A DNA stretch of 48,826 bases, taken from contig JAPLDR010000105.1 in the NCBI GenBank assembly GCA_026391655.1, forward strand, positions 1 to 48,826, in the 5' to 3' direction. Position 1 is the stretch's first letter. Every line of letters begins with the position of its first letter. The notes beneath the pieces were generated by a model. The model was not told the origin of the DNA. It worked only from the letters and a program-made list of their open reading frames with translations, and did not search any database. The DNA is from Bacteroidia bacterium (GTDB lineage Bacteria; Bacteroidota; Bacteroidia; Bacteroidales; Prolixibacteraceae). Position numbers and translations under genes: made by a program. Shown in pieces: positions 15,433 to 24,637 of this stretch.

Positions 15433-15496
15433 TCAATTTTTTTTGTTCGTATTGCGAATTCGCAACTTTTCGTGTAGGTTTGAAAAAACTTTGACA

Positions 15497-16411
15497 ATGC
15501 TCCCTTTTTCCGTCACTATTTTAGGCAGTAGTTCAGCGCTTCCAACATCGACAAGATTCCCAACTTCTCAGGTTGTTAGTCTGAACGAGAGATTGTACCT
15601 AATTGATTGTGGGGAAGGTACACAGATACAGTTACGTAAATTCAGAATAAAGACCAGTAAAATCAACCATATATTTATTTCGCATCTGCATGGGGATCAT
15701 ATTTTTGGTTTACCTGGATTAATTTCAACGATGGCTCTTGGAGGTAAAAAGGGCGAACTACACATCTATTCCCACTCCGAATTGAAGATGATGATGGATA
15801 ATCTGATGAAATTCATGAATGAATTTGACGATTTTAAAGTTGTTTATCATCCGTTGAACTTTCGTAGCAGAGCAGTTATTTATGAAGATTCGAAAATCGT
15901 TATCGATTCATTTCCACTGAAGCACCGGATTCCATGCTGCGGGTTTATTTTTAAGGAAAAACTCCATGAACTTCATTTGCGAGGTGACAGAATAGACTAT
16001 TTGAACATTCCAATCAGAGACAGGGTCGCTATAAAAGGCGGGGCCGATTACCAGACACCTGAAGGCGCAATAATTCCCAACCACGAACTTACATTCCCTG
16101 CCGATCCTGTTCGGTCGTATGCGTTTTGTACCGATACCGTATGCAGAAAACAGATCATCCCCATTATTGAGAATGTTGATTTGCTTTACCATGAAGCGAC
16201 ATTTTCCGACGAATTAAGTGATCTGGCGTTGAAAACGTACCATACAACAGCAAGACAGGCTGCCCGGCTTGCTGGTGAGGCTGCTGTTAAGAAATTGATT
16301 ATCGGTCACTTTTCGAGCCGGTATAAAAGTGTGAAACCGCTTGTTGACGAAGCAAGGGTTGTATTCCCAAATACTTTTCCTGCCAACGATGGCGACAGAT
16401 TCGATTTGTGA
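15497..16411 (+). CDS. rnz: ribonuclease Z
   Basis: 304 residues from the ATG at 15497. An upstream in-frame start at 15443 would add 18 residues that overlap the terminator region and do not fit the family. The protein begins with the beta-lactamase strand FSVTILGSSSALPTS, then LIDCGEGTQIQLR and the zinc motif HLHGDH (63-68). Later ligands sit in FCTDTVC and YHEATF, and KLIIGHFSSRY holds the C-terminal His. RNase Z trims the 3' trailer of tRNA precursors without encoded CCA, which fits the tRNAs in this window (CCA is not encoded for tRNA-Val). No operon partner is evident; the next gene is convergent. Confidence 0.94.
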   Translation: MLPFSVTILGSSSALPTSTRFPTSQVVSLNERLYLIDCGEGTQIQLRKFRIKTSKINHIFISHLHGDHIFGLPGLISTMALGGKKGELHIYSHSELKMMMDNLMKFMNEFDDFKVVYHPLNFRSRAVIYEDSKIVIDSFPLKHRIPCCGFIFKEKLHELHLRGDRIDYLNIPIRDRVAIKGGADYQTPEGAIIPNHELTFPADPVRSYAFCTDTVCRKQIIPIIENVDLLYHEATFSDELSDLALKTYHTTARQAARLAGEAAVKKLIIGHFSSRYKSVKPLVDEARVVFPNTFPANDGDRFDL

Positions 16412-16551
16412 GGAAGAGACTGAGAAGGAGAGAAAACAAGTTGAATTTCCCGACAATCTGAGTAAAATATTTTATAGAATAGTAATTTCCATCCAATGGC
16501 GGACAAATAGTCTAATTATCGAATTGTCAAATTGTCGAATAAACCTATTCA

Positions 16552-17982
16552 TTACAATTCATCTCCCTCAAAAAACTCTTTATTAAAATTGACCAGGTAA
16601 AGCCGGTCAGTCGGTCGTGTGAATGCAGTGTACGCCCATCTTAGGTACTCACGGTCAATCATCTCTTCGGTCAGATACCCATGATCCAGAAAGACAGCCT
16701 TCCATTGACCACCCTGCGATTTATGACACGTGATAGCATATGAAAACTTCACCTGTAAAGCATTAAAATATTCATTTTCGCGTAATTTTTCCCATAACTT
16801 TCTTTTGCTGTGGATTTCGGGATAATCCTGCGAAATTTCGTCAAATAGTTTTTTCTGATCTGCCTGCGTTAGCGACGGTGCCTCTGTAGTTAAGGTATCC
16901 AGAATGATTTTGCAATCAATTTCGACATCTTTATAGTCTATCAGCCTCAATGTGACATTCACAAAATGGAATCCAAATTTTTCTTCGAATCTTTTTATTC
17001 TAACTACTTCGGCAATATCGCCGTTGGCAATGAAATCGAGTTCTTCTGACTGTTTCGTCCAGTAGTAATTGTTTTTTACGATCATCACCAAATCCCCTGT
17101 TGAAATCTGTTCTTCACGGTATAAAACCGATCTGCGGATCCATTCGTTAAATTTATTTGACCTTCTGTTCGACCGTGTAACAACAATTGTCTCATCAATT
17201 CCGTATTTTGAAAAACAATTAGAGATCTCCTCAATCAGATCGGCACCTCCAATTCGTATAATATCTTTAAAACCAGATGTTTTAATTTTCCAATACCCTT
17301 CAGGATGTTCGTCGGCAAGTAACGTCCTGATGGCTGTGGCATTTTCAAGAATACCCGATTTTAAAGCTTGCCGGACCACTTGAGTCAGTTCGCATTTGAT
17401 CACATCAAGATCAAAATATTTCAATTCTTCCTCTTCCAGAGCCGGACTAACGCTAAAACCGACAGGAGGAAGCTGAGCAGTGTCGCCGGCAAGAATCAGG
17501 CGACAATTTTCGCCCGACATCACGTATTCGATCACATCAGAAAGCAGATAACCTGAACCAAAAATATTTTGTTCCTGAGGGTTATTCGAAATCATCGAAG
17601 CCTCATCAATGATGAAAATTGTGTTGGTATGCAGGTTTCGGTCAAGTCCAAATTTCCCGTAACCATCTGTGTTAGATTGTTGCCGGTATATTTTTTTGTG
17701 AATGGTTGTTGCCTGTTTTCCCGAATACCTCGATAGAACTTTAGATGCTCTGCCGGTAGGTGCCAGTAAAACAGTTTTCATTTTTAAAGTATCAAGTACC
17801 CTTACAAGCGCACTAAGCACTGTGGTTTTTCCCGTGCCCGCATAACCTCTCAACAGAAATACAACATCCGGATGTTCAATGGTGATGAATTCAGATACCT
17901 TATCTGCCATTTCTCTCTGACATTCAGTAGGTTCAAATTTTATTTCGTCGATTATCAGATCAGAAATGTATTTTTTTAACAT
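16552..17982 (-). CDS. RecD/Pif1-like ATP-dependent DNA helicase
   Basis: 476 residues. GYAGTGKTT (46-54) is Walker A, IIDEASM (124-130) is motif II, ILAGDTAQLPPVG is motif III, and AITCHKSQGGQWKAVFLD plus RWAYTAFTRPTDRL are the C-terminal UvrD/RecD motifs V-VI. The AAA_30 plus UvrD_C2 arrangement is that of the short RecD-like helicases common in Bacteroidota, without the long RecD2 N-terminal extension. It probably moves 5'-3' on single strands in repair or recombination. No RecB/RecC or nuclease gene lies nearby. The start at 17982 leaves 88 bp to the divergent downstream gene. Confidence 0.9.
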   Translation of the reverse strand: MLKKYISDLIIDEIKFEPTECQREMADKVSEFITIEHPDVVFLLRGYAGTGKTTVLSALVRVLDTLKMKTVLLAPTGRASKVLSRYSGKQATTIHKKIYRQQSNTDGYGKFGLDRNLHTNTIFIIDEASMISNNPQEQNIFGSGYLLSDVIEYVMSGENCRLILAGDTAQLPPVGFSVSPALEEEELKYFDLDVIKCELTQVVRQALKSGILENATAIRTLLADEHPEGYWKIKTSGFKDIIRIGGADLIEEISNCFSKYGIDETIVVTRSNRRSNKFNEWIRRSVLYREEQISTGDLVMIVKNNYYWTKQSEELDFIANGDIAEVVRIKRFEEKFGFHFVNVTLRLIDYKDVEIDCKIILDTLTTEAPSLTQADQKKLFDEISQDYPEIHSKRKLWEKLRENEYFNALQVKFSYAITCHKSQGGQWKAVFLDHGYLTEEMIDREYLRWAYTAFTRPTDRLYLVNFNKEFFEGDEL

Positions 17983-18030
17983 AGTAGATTCTTTTTACGG
18001 TATTCTTAAGCAAAGATTTATTTATTTTTT

Positions 18031-18038
18031 TAAATTTG
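18031..18038 (+). promoter_or_regulatory. -7 box before the gene at 18071
   Basis: TAAATTTG matches TAnnTTTG. Transcription would start near 18045, which rules out the earlier in-frame start inside the helicase gene and favours the GTG at 18071. The -33 box is poor. Confidence 0.5.
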
Positions 18039-18070
18039 CAGTGATACGAACTGTTTCATTTCAAATAAAA

Positions 18071-18709
18071 GTGAAAAAAGTAATTCAAGGTTTATTGATC
18101 GTTGGAAGTATTGTTTTAGCTTACTTTATTTATTCTGCGATTCTTAACCCTATCGATTTCAAAACAGCCCAGGATCTTCGCTACTCTGCAACAATTGAGA
18201 GTTTGAAAAACATCCGTAAGGCTCAAATTGCTTTTAAAGATGTAAATGGTCGATTTACAGGAAGTTGGGATACTTTAGCTGTTTTTGTAAAAAAGGGAAC
18301 GTTGCCTTTGGTAAAGAAAATTGGTTCTCTTAGTGATGAACAATTGGAGGCTGGGATGACTGAGAAAGAGGCAATTAATAAAGGTCTGATTATCAGGGAT
18401 ACTGTCAGGGTGGCAGTTTTTGATTCTCTTTTTGGGAAATCTTTCGATATCGACAAAATGCGTTACATCCCTTTTACCAAAAATGAAGTGTTTTTCCTTG
18501 GTACAAATGTAATTACTACGGGGTCAGGAGTTAAAGTGGCAGTTTTTGAAGCCAGAGCGCATAATAATCAGATTCTTAATGAATTACATAGGAAATTCAA
18601 GCAAGAGATCATTAACCTGAATGAGAAAAGACGTTTAGACGGGAAGTATCCAGGTTTGAAAGTTGGATCGCTGACCGAAACTAATAATAGTGCCGGAAAC
18701 TGGGAATAA
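18071..18709 (+). CDS. membrane-anchored protein of unknown function (DUF3822/rsmD cluster)
   Basis: 212 residues from a GTG at 18071; the frame is open back to 17966, but that would overlap the helicase start and precede the -7 box. Residues about 4-23 are a single hydrophobic anchor (VIQGLLIVGSIVLAYFIYSA). The rest is soluble and periplasmic, with AQDLRYSATIESLKNIRKAQ then IAFKDVNGRFTGSWDTLAVF, reminiscent of the N-terminal helix and YK-type body of pseudopilins, though no prepilin cleavage site is seen. It sits 12 bases before the DUF3822 gene and rsmD, so the three form an operon. I do not recognise a named family. Confidence 0.8.
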   Translation: MKKVIQGLLIVGSIVLAYFIYSAILNPIDFKTAQDLRYSATIESLKNIRKAQIAFKDVNGRFTGSWDTLAVFVKKGTLPLVKKIGSLSDEQLEAGMTEKEAINKGLIIRDTVRVAVFDSLFGKSFDIDKMRYIPFTKNEVFFLGTNVITTGSGVKVAVFEARAHNNQILNELHRKFKQEIINLNEKRRLDGKYPGLKVGSLTETNNSAGNWE

Positions 18710-18721
18710 TATACATAACAA

Positions 18722-19573
18722 ATGCGTGATATCTGTTTTATAGACAAAACTTTCGATAACGCTCAAACTCATTTATATCATTTGTCCATCCAGATTAGTC
18801 TGGATGGATTTTATTTTTCTGTACTTGATATACCCAAAGGAAAATACATCGTTCTTACCGGACATCACTTTTTTCTGAAACGAGCTCGTCTGTTATTAAA
18901 ACATGTCCGCGAAGTAATTGAGTCAGAAGATATTTTTAACCTTGACTTCAAAAGCATAGAGATTCTTTATGCTGCAAGAAAATTTACGCTGGTTCCTCAG
19001 GCCTTTTATGGTCGGGGGTCATTAGATAAATATTTATGGTTTAATAACATACAAGAAAAGGGCTTCGTGGTGGAAAAAAATCTTTTCCCAAAGGCCGGGT
19101 GTTGGTGTATTTTCGATATTCCCCAAAATTTAAGTGAATATTTGTCGGCAAAATTTCCGAAAATCAATGTAAAGCACAATCTTTTCCCCTTGGTCGAAGG
19201 TACGCTTAAACGAAATCTTGCTTATTCCGAACGGGAGCAGGTTCACCTGAACTTTTTTCGGGACTGCTTCGAAATTGTTGTTGTTAATGGTTCAAAATTA
19301 GTGCATTGTAATATTTTCAATTACAAAACAGATCGCGATGTCTTATACCACGTCCTGTTTACATTCGATCAGTTAAAGTTATCACCCGAGAGTACCGAGC
19401 TAATTTTACATGGCCAGATGCCTCAGGTTTCGCCAGTCTACCATTTATTTAAGAAATACGTGAAGTTGACTTCTTTTGCCAGACTTGATACCACTTTTCA
19501 ATACAGCTACACGTTCAGCCAGCTACCTGAGCATTATTATTCTTCACTATTAAGCGTTTATAAATGCGAATAA
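18722..19573 (+). CDS. DUF3822-family protein
   Basis: 283 residues. The product has the two-lobed layout of DUF3822: HLYHLSIQISLDGFYFSVLD at the start, FTLVPQAFYGRGSLDKYLWF in the middle, then NCFEIVVVNG-like strands, KTDRDVLYHVLFTFDQLKL and a C-terminal lobe. This resembles an actin/FtsA-like fold stripped of its nucleotide motifs. DUF3822 genes lie next to rsmD in many Bacteroidota, and here the 3' end overlaps the rsmD start by 10 bases, so translation is coupled. Function is unknown; a role linked to rRNA modification or the pilin-like upstream protein is only guesswork. Confidence 0.82.
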   Translation: MRDICFIDKTFDNAQTHLYHLSIQISLDGFYFSVLDIPKGKYIVLTGHHFFLKRARLLLKHVREVIESEDIFNLDFKSIEILYAARKFTLVPQAFYGRGSLDKYLWFNNIQEKGFVVEKNLFPKAGCWCIFDIPQNLSEYLSAKFPKINVKHNLFPLVEGTLKRNLAYSEREQVHLNFFRDCFEIVVVNGSKLVHCNIFNYKTDRDVLYHVLFTFDQLKLSPESTELILHGQMPQVSPVYHLFKKYVKLTSFARLDTTFQYSYTFSQLPEHYYSSLLSVYKCE

Positions 19574-20124
19574 TTGGCGGTACCTTTAAAAGCCGGATAT
19601 TTAGACCAGGAAAGAATTTTAAGGCAAGACCAACCACTGACTTTGCGCGCGAGAACCTTTTTAATATCCTTGATAACAGGTACGATTTTAATAATAAAAG
19701 AGTTCTGGATCTTTTTAGTGGAACAGGCAGTATTTCATTCGAATTTGTCTCTCGCGGCTGTCAGAATATCACCAGCGTTGAACTCGACCGCTTTCATTAT
19801 AATTTTATCTGTTCGGTAATAGAGAAACTTGATGTTAAGAGTTCTGTAAAGGCGGTGAATGCTGATGCCTTTAAATTTATCGGACGATCGCCCGAACAAT
19901 TCAATATCATTTTTGCCGATCCTCCCTATGAATTGAAGCGATTAGCCGAAATTCCGGACTTAATATTAAATAGTAACCTTCTAACTGACGAAGGGTTGCT
20001 AATTCTTGAGCATGGCAAGACTAACAATTTTTCAGCACATCCCTGCTTCAGAGAATTAAGAACCTATGGAAGCGTACATTTCTCCTTTTTTGTGCGAAAA
20101 ACTGCTGTTGCGGATATTAAGTAA
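19564..20124 (+). CDS. rsmD: 16S rRNA (guanine966-N2)-methyltransferase
   Basis: 186 residues, the normal RsmD length. MRIIGGTFKSRIF and RPTTDFARENLFNIL are the family N-terminal blocks, VLDLFSGTGSISFE (47-60) is the SAM-binding motif I, SVELD is motif II, and ADPPYEL (118-124) is the catalytic DPPY motif for exocyclic amine methylation. It methylates G966 in 16S rRNA during 30S assembly. It overlaps the end of the DUF3822 gene by 10 bases. Confidence 0.93.
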   Translation: MRIIGGTFKSRIFRPGKNFKARPTTDFARENLFNILDNRYDFNNKRVLDLFSGTGSISFEFVSRGCQNITSVELDRFHYNFICSVIEKLDVKSSVKAVNADAFKFIGRSPEQFNIIFADPPYELKRLAEIPDLILNSNLLTDEGLLILEHGKTNNFSAHPCFRELRTYGSVHFSFFVRKTAVADIK

Positions 20125-20185
20125 TTGACATATAGCAATATAATTGCGTATTTTATCATTTTTTTATCTATTTATTTTTAATACA

Positions 20186-20215
20186 TTTGCAGTCTGAAAA
20201 AATGCAGTATATTTG
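20186..20215 (+). promoter_or_regulatory. tRNA-Asp promoter
   Basis: TTTG (20186-20189), 18 bases, then TATATTTG (20208-20215). The first TTTG itself belongs to another possible -7 box, TACATTTG (20182-20189), so two overlapping start sites are possible. Expected start is near 20222, about 55 nt before the mature tRNA. Confidence 0.7.
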
Positions 20216-20276
20216 CAGCGCCTTAGGAAAATGGGGTATTCATGCAAGTTCTTAGTTTTTTTAAAGAGATAAAAAC

Positions 20277-20350
20277 GGTTTGGTAGTTCAGTTGGTTAGA
20301 ATACATGCCTGTCACGCATGGGGTCGCGGGTTCGAGTCCCGTCCAGACCG
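20277..20350 (+). tRNA. tRNA-Asp (GTC)
   Basis: Starts GGTTTGGTAGTTCAGTTGG and has anticodon stem CATGC/GCATG with loop CTGTCAC (anticodon GTC), T-arm CGGGTTCGAGTCCCG, and 3' CCAGACC pairing with the 5' GGTTTGG (one T-G pair), with discriminator G at 20350. Confidence 0.95.
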
Positions 20351-20388
20351 CACAAGCTTCGGAAGAAATTCTGAAGCTTTTGTGTTTT
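20351..20388 (+). terminator. intrinsic terminator after tRNA-Asp
   Basis: CACAAGCTTC (20351-20360) pairs with GAAGC...TTGTG (20373-20384) with a two-T bulge, followed by TTTT. Confidence 0.75.
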
Positions 20389-20515
20389 AGATGGCACAGA
20401 TATAAGGGACACCCCTTCTCAAAAAGCATTCGAACTGATAGACCTGATTGGCAGTAGAAAAATGCTGCTGATGCGAATATGTTTTTTAGTACTTTAGCGC
20501 CGATAAAACAGAAGT

Positions 20516-21376
20516 ATGTTCGAGAATCTTAATCAACCGTATCCGTTTAATAATAATTTTAAACACAATGTGAAAACCATCGGATTAGTTACGATAGGAT
20601 TCATGTTGCTTATGTTTTATTTTCAGCCTTTTGGAATCAATTTTCTCAAGTTGGAGGATGAGAGCTATTTTGTTTTGGGGGCATGTTTAATGAGCTCGGC
20701 AACTCTTTTTGTTAATACTCTAATACTGCCTGGAATCATGCCAAAGGTTTTTGATTCCACACGATGGACAATCCGGAAAGAGATGGTATGGAATATTTGG
20801 CTTTTTAGTAATCTTTTTGTGATATTCTCTTTTACGGCATGGGTTATAAAACCCATGCAAGCCACCGATTTGCCGATTTTCCAGACTGGAGCTTTGGCTG
20901 TACTTCCGCTTGTTTTATTTAACCTCATTAGTTACAATCACGCATTGAAAGATAAAATGGTGAATGTGCTTGACAATAGCCGAAGACATTGGTTCGGAGA
21001 GGAAAAACCGGAGACTATTGCAAAATGGGATATGCAGCTAACTGCAGAGAATGGAAAGGATGTTTTTTCGGCTCGAATGGAAGATATTCTTGTCTTTCAC
21101 TCTTCAGGAAATTATATCGAGATTTTCTGGATTGACAATCAGACAAGGAGGAAAAAGCTGTTCAGACAAACATTTGCATTTGTAGAACAATATTTGAAAG
21201 ATAAGCCTGAGTTTAGAAAATGTCACCGTTGCTGGCTGGTCAATCTTAAAAAGATTGATGCTTTGACAGGAAATTCCAAAGGCTATTTCATTGAAGTAAA
21301 TAAACTTGGATTTAAAGTTCCTGTCTCCCGAAATTATATTTCAACCTTCCGCACCCTATCATCGCGAATACAATAG
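20516..21376 (+). CDS. membrane LytTR-family DNA-binding regulator
   Basis: 286 residues. The N-terminal about 140 residues contain four hydrophobic segments (IGLVTIGFMLLMFYFQPFG, VLGACLMSSATLFVNTLIL, WNIWLFSNLFVIFSFTAWVI, GALAVLPLVLFNLIS). From about 180 on a LytTR DNA-binding domain is clear: ILVFHSSGNYIEIFW, LFRQTFAFVEQYLKDKPEF, KCHRCWLVNLKKIDALTGNS and VPVSRNYISTF. It probably responds to a membrane signal without a separate histidine kinase, a one-component form frequent in Bacteroidota. No target site or partner gene is evident. Confidence 0.88.
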   Translation: MFENLNQPYPFNNNFKHNVKTIGLVTIGFMLLMFYFQPFGINFLKLEDESYFVLGACLMSSATLFVNTLILPGIMPKVFDSTRWTIRKEMVWNIWLFSNLFVIFSFTAWVIKPMQATDLPIFQTGALAVLPLVLFNLISYNHALKDKMVNVLDNSRRHWFGEEKPETIAKWDMQLTAENGKDVFSARMEDILVFHSSGNYIEIFWIDNQTRRKKLFRQTFAFVEQYLKDKPEFRKCHRCWLVNLKKIDALTGNSKGYFIEVNKLGFKVPVSRNYISTFRTLSSRIQ

Positions 21377-21609
21377 TAATACTGTTTTCCTAAAATTCTT
21401 CAGATTTTACGCGTCATTCGTCCCATCCGAACATGCATTTCGTCCCATATTCCTGTATTTGCGCCCTTTTTTGTGCATGATAAACCAAATTTTATCATTG
21501 AACTGCTCTTGTTATTATCATTGTGCCGGATTTCAAAAACTTCTTAGAATATCCTTAAGGGATCCATCTATAACTTTTCGCGATATTAATTTTAATCTTG
21601 GCATAAAAA

Positions 21610-22701
21610 ATGAAGAATCTAAACATTGGAGGTTTAGAAATTAGCTTACCCATCATTCAAGGTGGAATGGGTGTTGGAATTTCTTTGTCCGGGCTTGCCT
21701 CTGCTGTAGCTAATGAAGGTGGTGTAGGAGTTATTTCACCTGCAGGAATTGGTTTTTTGTACAAGAAACACTCAAAAGATTATCTTGAAAATTGCATTTT
21801 TGGTCTTACTGAAGAGATTAGAAAAGCAAGAGAAAAGACCAGGGGAATCATAGGTGTCAACATAATGGTGGCTTTATCAAATTATGCTGATTTGGTTAAA
21901 ACCTCTGTGAAAGAAGGGGCTGATATTATTTTTTCCGGCGCAGGTTTGCCGCTGGATCTACCAAAGTATCTGACTTCAGACTCTAAAACCCGCCTTGTTC
22001 CTATTGTATCTTCAGCTCGGGGCGCAGCCCTGATTTGCAATAAATGGAAATCCAACTACGATTATCTGCCTGATGCAATTGTTGTTGAAGGGCCAAAAGC
22101 CGGAGGGCATCTTGGCTTCAAAGTTGAACAAATTGAAGATGAAAATTTTTCTCTGGAGAAAATTATTCCGGAAGTAATCGCTGTTGCTAAAGAGATTGGC
22201 GAAAAAAACGGCCGTACGATTCCCGTCATTGCGGCAGGTGGAATTTATACCGGAGAAGATATTGATAAATTTTTAGAGATGGGTGCAGCAGGAGTACAAA
22301 TGGGTACCCGATTTGTCACGACTGTTGAATGCGATGCGTCCGAAAAATTCAAACAAGCTTATATTAATGCACGTGTGAACGATGTCCGAATTATCAAGAG
22401 CCCAGTTGGTATGCCTGGAAGAGCAATTACAAGCGAATTTCTTGATGAGGTGGAGGCAGGAACTAAACAGCCCAAGTACTGTCCGGTCAATTGCATAAAA
22501 ACATGCGATATTAATACAGCTCCTTATTGTATAATTGCCTGCTTATCAGCTGCATTAAAAGGGAATTTCAAGAATGGCTATGCATTTGCCGGGAGCAACG
22601 TGTGGCGCAATGATAAAATTGTAACAGTAAAGGAGTTGTTTTCAACATTAATTCAGGAATTTAACGATTATCGTAGCAAGATTAATTTGGCACTTAGCTA
22701 A
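21610..22701 (+). CDS. NAD(P)H-dependent flavin oxidoreductase (nitronate monooxygenase family)
   Basis: 363 residues forming one FMN-binding TIM barrel. PIIQGGMGVGISLSGLASAV opens the family, VVEGPKAGGHLGF holds the active-site His block, PVIAAGGIYTGEDIDKFLEM and GAAGVQMGTRFVTTVEC form the phosphate-binding loops. The C-terminal segment has a cysteine cluster (CPVNCIKTCDINTAPYCII, four cysteines) shared by this subfamily. The enzyme oxidises nitronates or reduces quinones; substrate cannot be set from sequence. It stands alone, followed by a terminator at 22732. Confidence 0.88.
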   Translation: MKNLNIGGLEISLPIIQGGMGVGISLSGLASAVANEGGVGVISPAGIGFLYKKHSKDYLENCIFGLTEEIRKAREKTRGIIGVNIMVALSNYADLVKTSVKEGADIIFSGAGLPLDLPKYLTSDSKTRLVPIVSSARGAALICNKWKSNYDYLPDAIVVEGPKAGGHLGFKVEQIEDENFSLEKIIPEVIAVAKEIGEKNGRTIPVIAAGGIYTGEDIDKFLEMGAAGVQMGTRFVTTVECDASEKFKQAYINARVNDVRIIKSPVGMPGRAITSEFLDEVEAGTKQPKYCPVNCIKTCDINTAPYCIIACLSAALKGNFKNGYAFAGSNVWRNDKIVTVKELFSTLIQEFNDYRSKINLALS

Positions 22702-22731
22702 AAAGAACATATCTATTTAATATTTTACAGA

Positions 22732-22765
22732 AGATGAACAAGTTACAATGTTCATCTTTTCTTTT
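22732..22765 (+). terminator. intrinsic terminator after the flavin oxidoreductase gene
   Basis: AGATGAACA (22732-22740) pairs with TGTTCATCT (22749-22757) over an 8-base loop, followed by TTTCTTTTTT. The remaining sequence to 22963 has no gene and no convincing -7 box. Confidence 0.8.
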
Positions 22766-22963
22766 TTAGTAATTAGTGTTGTAAATTGAAGGAATCCGGG
22801 ACAAATCAAATGATCTGTTTCTTGTTTAGTTGCCTCTCAAATGTTATTTTGCGATTATTCGTTTTATTTTTGAACAATATTTTTAAGAATCCGGCTGGTA
22901 TGCGGCCACGGTTAAGGCTTTAGCAGGCCTCTTTTCCCTGGTATAGGTTTCCGTCAGCCGATA

Positions 22964-24595
22964 ATGAGTACAATATCATTAGTTATGAACTATTTCAGAA
23001 CCACAAAAAAGACATTACTCCTACTGTTAATTTTGCTGACTTTTGGTCAGTTAATAACACGCGCGCAGGATATACAGGGACAGGCTATAAAGTTTGGACG
23101 GGTATTGAAATTAATTGAGAGTTTTTATGTCGATACTACTAATATTAATAAACTGACTGAGAGTGCAATATCAGAAATGCTTTCATCGCTCGATCCACAT
23201 TCGATCTATATATCAAAAGATGAAGTAGCTGAGATGAATCAGCCACTTGAGGGAAATTTTGAAGGAATAGGTATCTCCTTCAATGTTTTCCAGGATACAC
23301 TAATGGTCATGACAACTATCCCCGGAGGACCTTCAGAACAAGTTGGTCTCAGACCCGGAGACCGGATTATAAAAGTTGATGCAAAGATTATTGTAAATAT
23401 CGGACTGAAAACTCCGGATGTTTATAAACTTTTAAGGGGTGATAAAGGGACGAAAGTAAATCTTACCATAATCAGAAAAGGTGAACGGGCTCCGCTTGAG
23501 TTCACTATTATACGGGATAAAATCCCAATTTTCAGTCTTGATGCTTCATTTATGCTGAATAAAGAAACGGCATACATTAAACTGAATAAATTTGCAGCGA
23601 CTACCATTGATGAATACAAAGAGGCAATGAAGTCACTCAATGCAAACGCTAAAGTTAAAAATCTTGTTTTGGACTTACGCGGAAACGGCGGCGGATTCCT
23701 TGGCGCTGCCTATGAACTTGCCAATCAGTTTCTTGAAGAGAAAAAGCTAATTGTTTACACTGAGGGTTCACATAGTCCGCGAAGAGACTATTATTCCACC
23801 ACTCGCGGTGATTTTATTCAAGGTAATTTGATTGTCCTGATTGACGAAGGTTCAGCTTCTGCTTCTGAAATTGTGGCTGGGGCAATACAGGACTGGGACA
23901 GGGGAATTCTGATTGGCCGGCGTTCATTTGGTAAGGGACTGGTACAACAACAAATCCCGCTCAATGACGGTTCGATGATCCGGTTAACCACGGCTCATTA
24001 TTATACACCAGCTGGAAGAAATATTCAGAAACCTTATAAGGATGATATTAAGAATTACAGGAATGAGTATCTTAAAAGATTCGAGAAGGGTGAAATGTTC
24101 AGTAAAGACAGTATCTCATTCCCCGATTCGCTAATGATTAAAACGCTGGTTACCAAGCGTAAAGTTTATGGCGGCGGCGGTATAATGCCCGATATATTTA
24201 TACCAATGGATACTTCAATGTATTACCGTTATTTCAATAACCTTGTTCGTAAAAATGTATTATTCCCTTTTGTTGTGGGATTCATTGATAAAAACAGAGA
24301 CCAACTCAAAACTCAATTTAAATCTGTCGCTGATTTTAAGACTAATTTCCAGGTTACAGATGCAATGATGGAAGAATTGATTAAAGCGGGTGAGAAGCAG
24401 GGGATAAAAAGAGATGACGAGAGTTTAAAAGTGGCGGGAACCATTATTAAAAGACAGATTAGAGCACTTGTAGCCAGGGATTTGTACGACACAGGAGCTT
24501 ATTATCTAATTATGATGGAAGACGATAAGGAGGTTGAAAAAGCCCTGGAAATCCTTGCCAATCAAAAAGGGTTCAATCATTATTTGAATAAATGA
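22964..24595 (+). CDS. S41-family carboxyl-terminal processing protease
   Basis: 543 residues, with signal anchor at about 17-35 (LLLLLILLTFGQLITRAQ). A second ATG at residue 8 (22985) is an equally good start. Order of domains: N-terminal helical part with LSSLDPHSIYIS, PDZ (about 95-185, with GIGISFNVFQ and PSEQVGLRPGDRIIKVD), then the S41 catalytic core with LDLRGNGGGFL (237-247), the serine block GSASASEIVAGA (296-307) and the lysine in SFGKGLVQQQ. A long C-terminal extension follows. CtpA/Prc-type enzymes trim periplasmic proteins; the catalytic Ser/Lys dyad is present. The next gene, pnuC, starts 42 bases on. Confidence 0.93.
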   Translation: MSTISLVMNYFRTTKKTLLLLLILLTFGQLITRAQDIQGQAIKFGRVLKLIESFYVDTTNINKLTESAISEMLSSLDPHSIYISKDEVAEMNQPLEGNFEGIGISFNVFQDTLMVMTTIPGGPSEQVGLRPGDRIIKVDAKIIVNIGLKTPDVYKLLRGDKGTKVNLTIIRKGERAPLEFTIIRDKIPIFSLDASFMLNKETAYIKLNKFAATTIDEYKEAMKSLNANAKVKNLVLDLRGNGGGFLGAAYELANQFLEEKKLIVYTEGSHSPRRDYYSTTRGDFIQGNLIVLIDEGSASASEIVAGAIQDWDRGILIGRRSFGKGLVQQQIPLNDGSMIRLTTAHYYTPAGRNIQKPYKDDIKNYRNEYLKRFEKGEMFSKDSISFPDSLMIKTLVTKRKVYGGGGIMPDIFIPMDTSMYYRYFNNLVRKNVLFPFVVGFIDKNRDQLKTQFKSVADFKTNFQVTDAMMEELIKAGEKQGIKRDDESLKVAGTIIKRQIRALVARDLYDTGAYYLIMMEDDKEVEKALEILANQKGFNHYLNK

Positions 24596-24637
24596 AATAG
24601 GGTTGCCAGAATTATTTTCCCGCTTAATAGATTGTAT

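Noticed and set aside
16412-16551. Repeats of AATTGTC/TCGAAT between rnz and the helicase gene
   Set aside because: Short AT-rich near-repeats with no clear period or structure; likely chance.
22702-22963. Riboswitch before the S41 protease gene
   Set aside because: Only a terminator and a short GC-richer patch (about 22890-22960) are present; no known ligand-binding core could be recognised.
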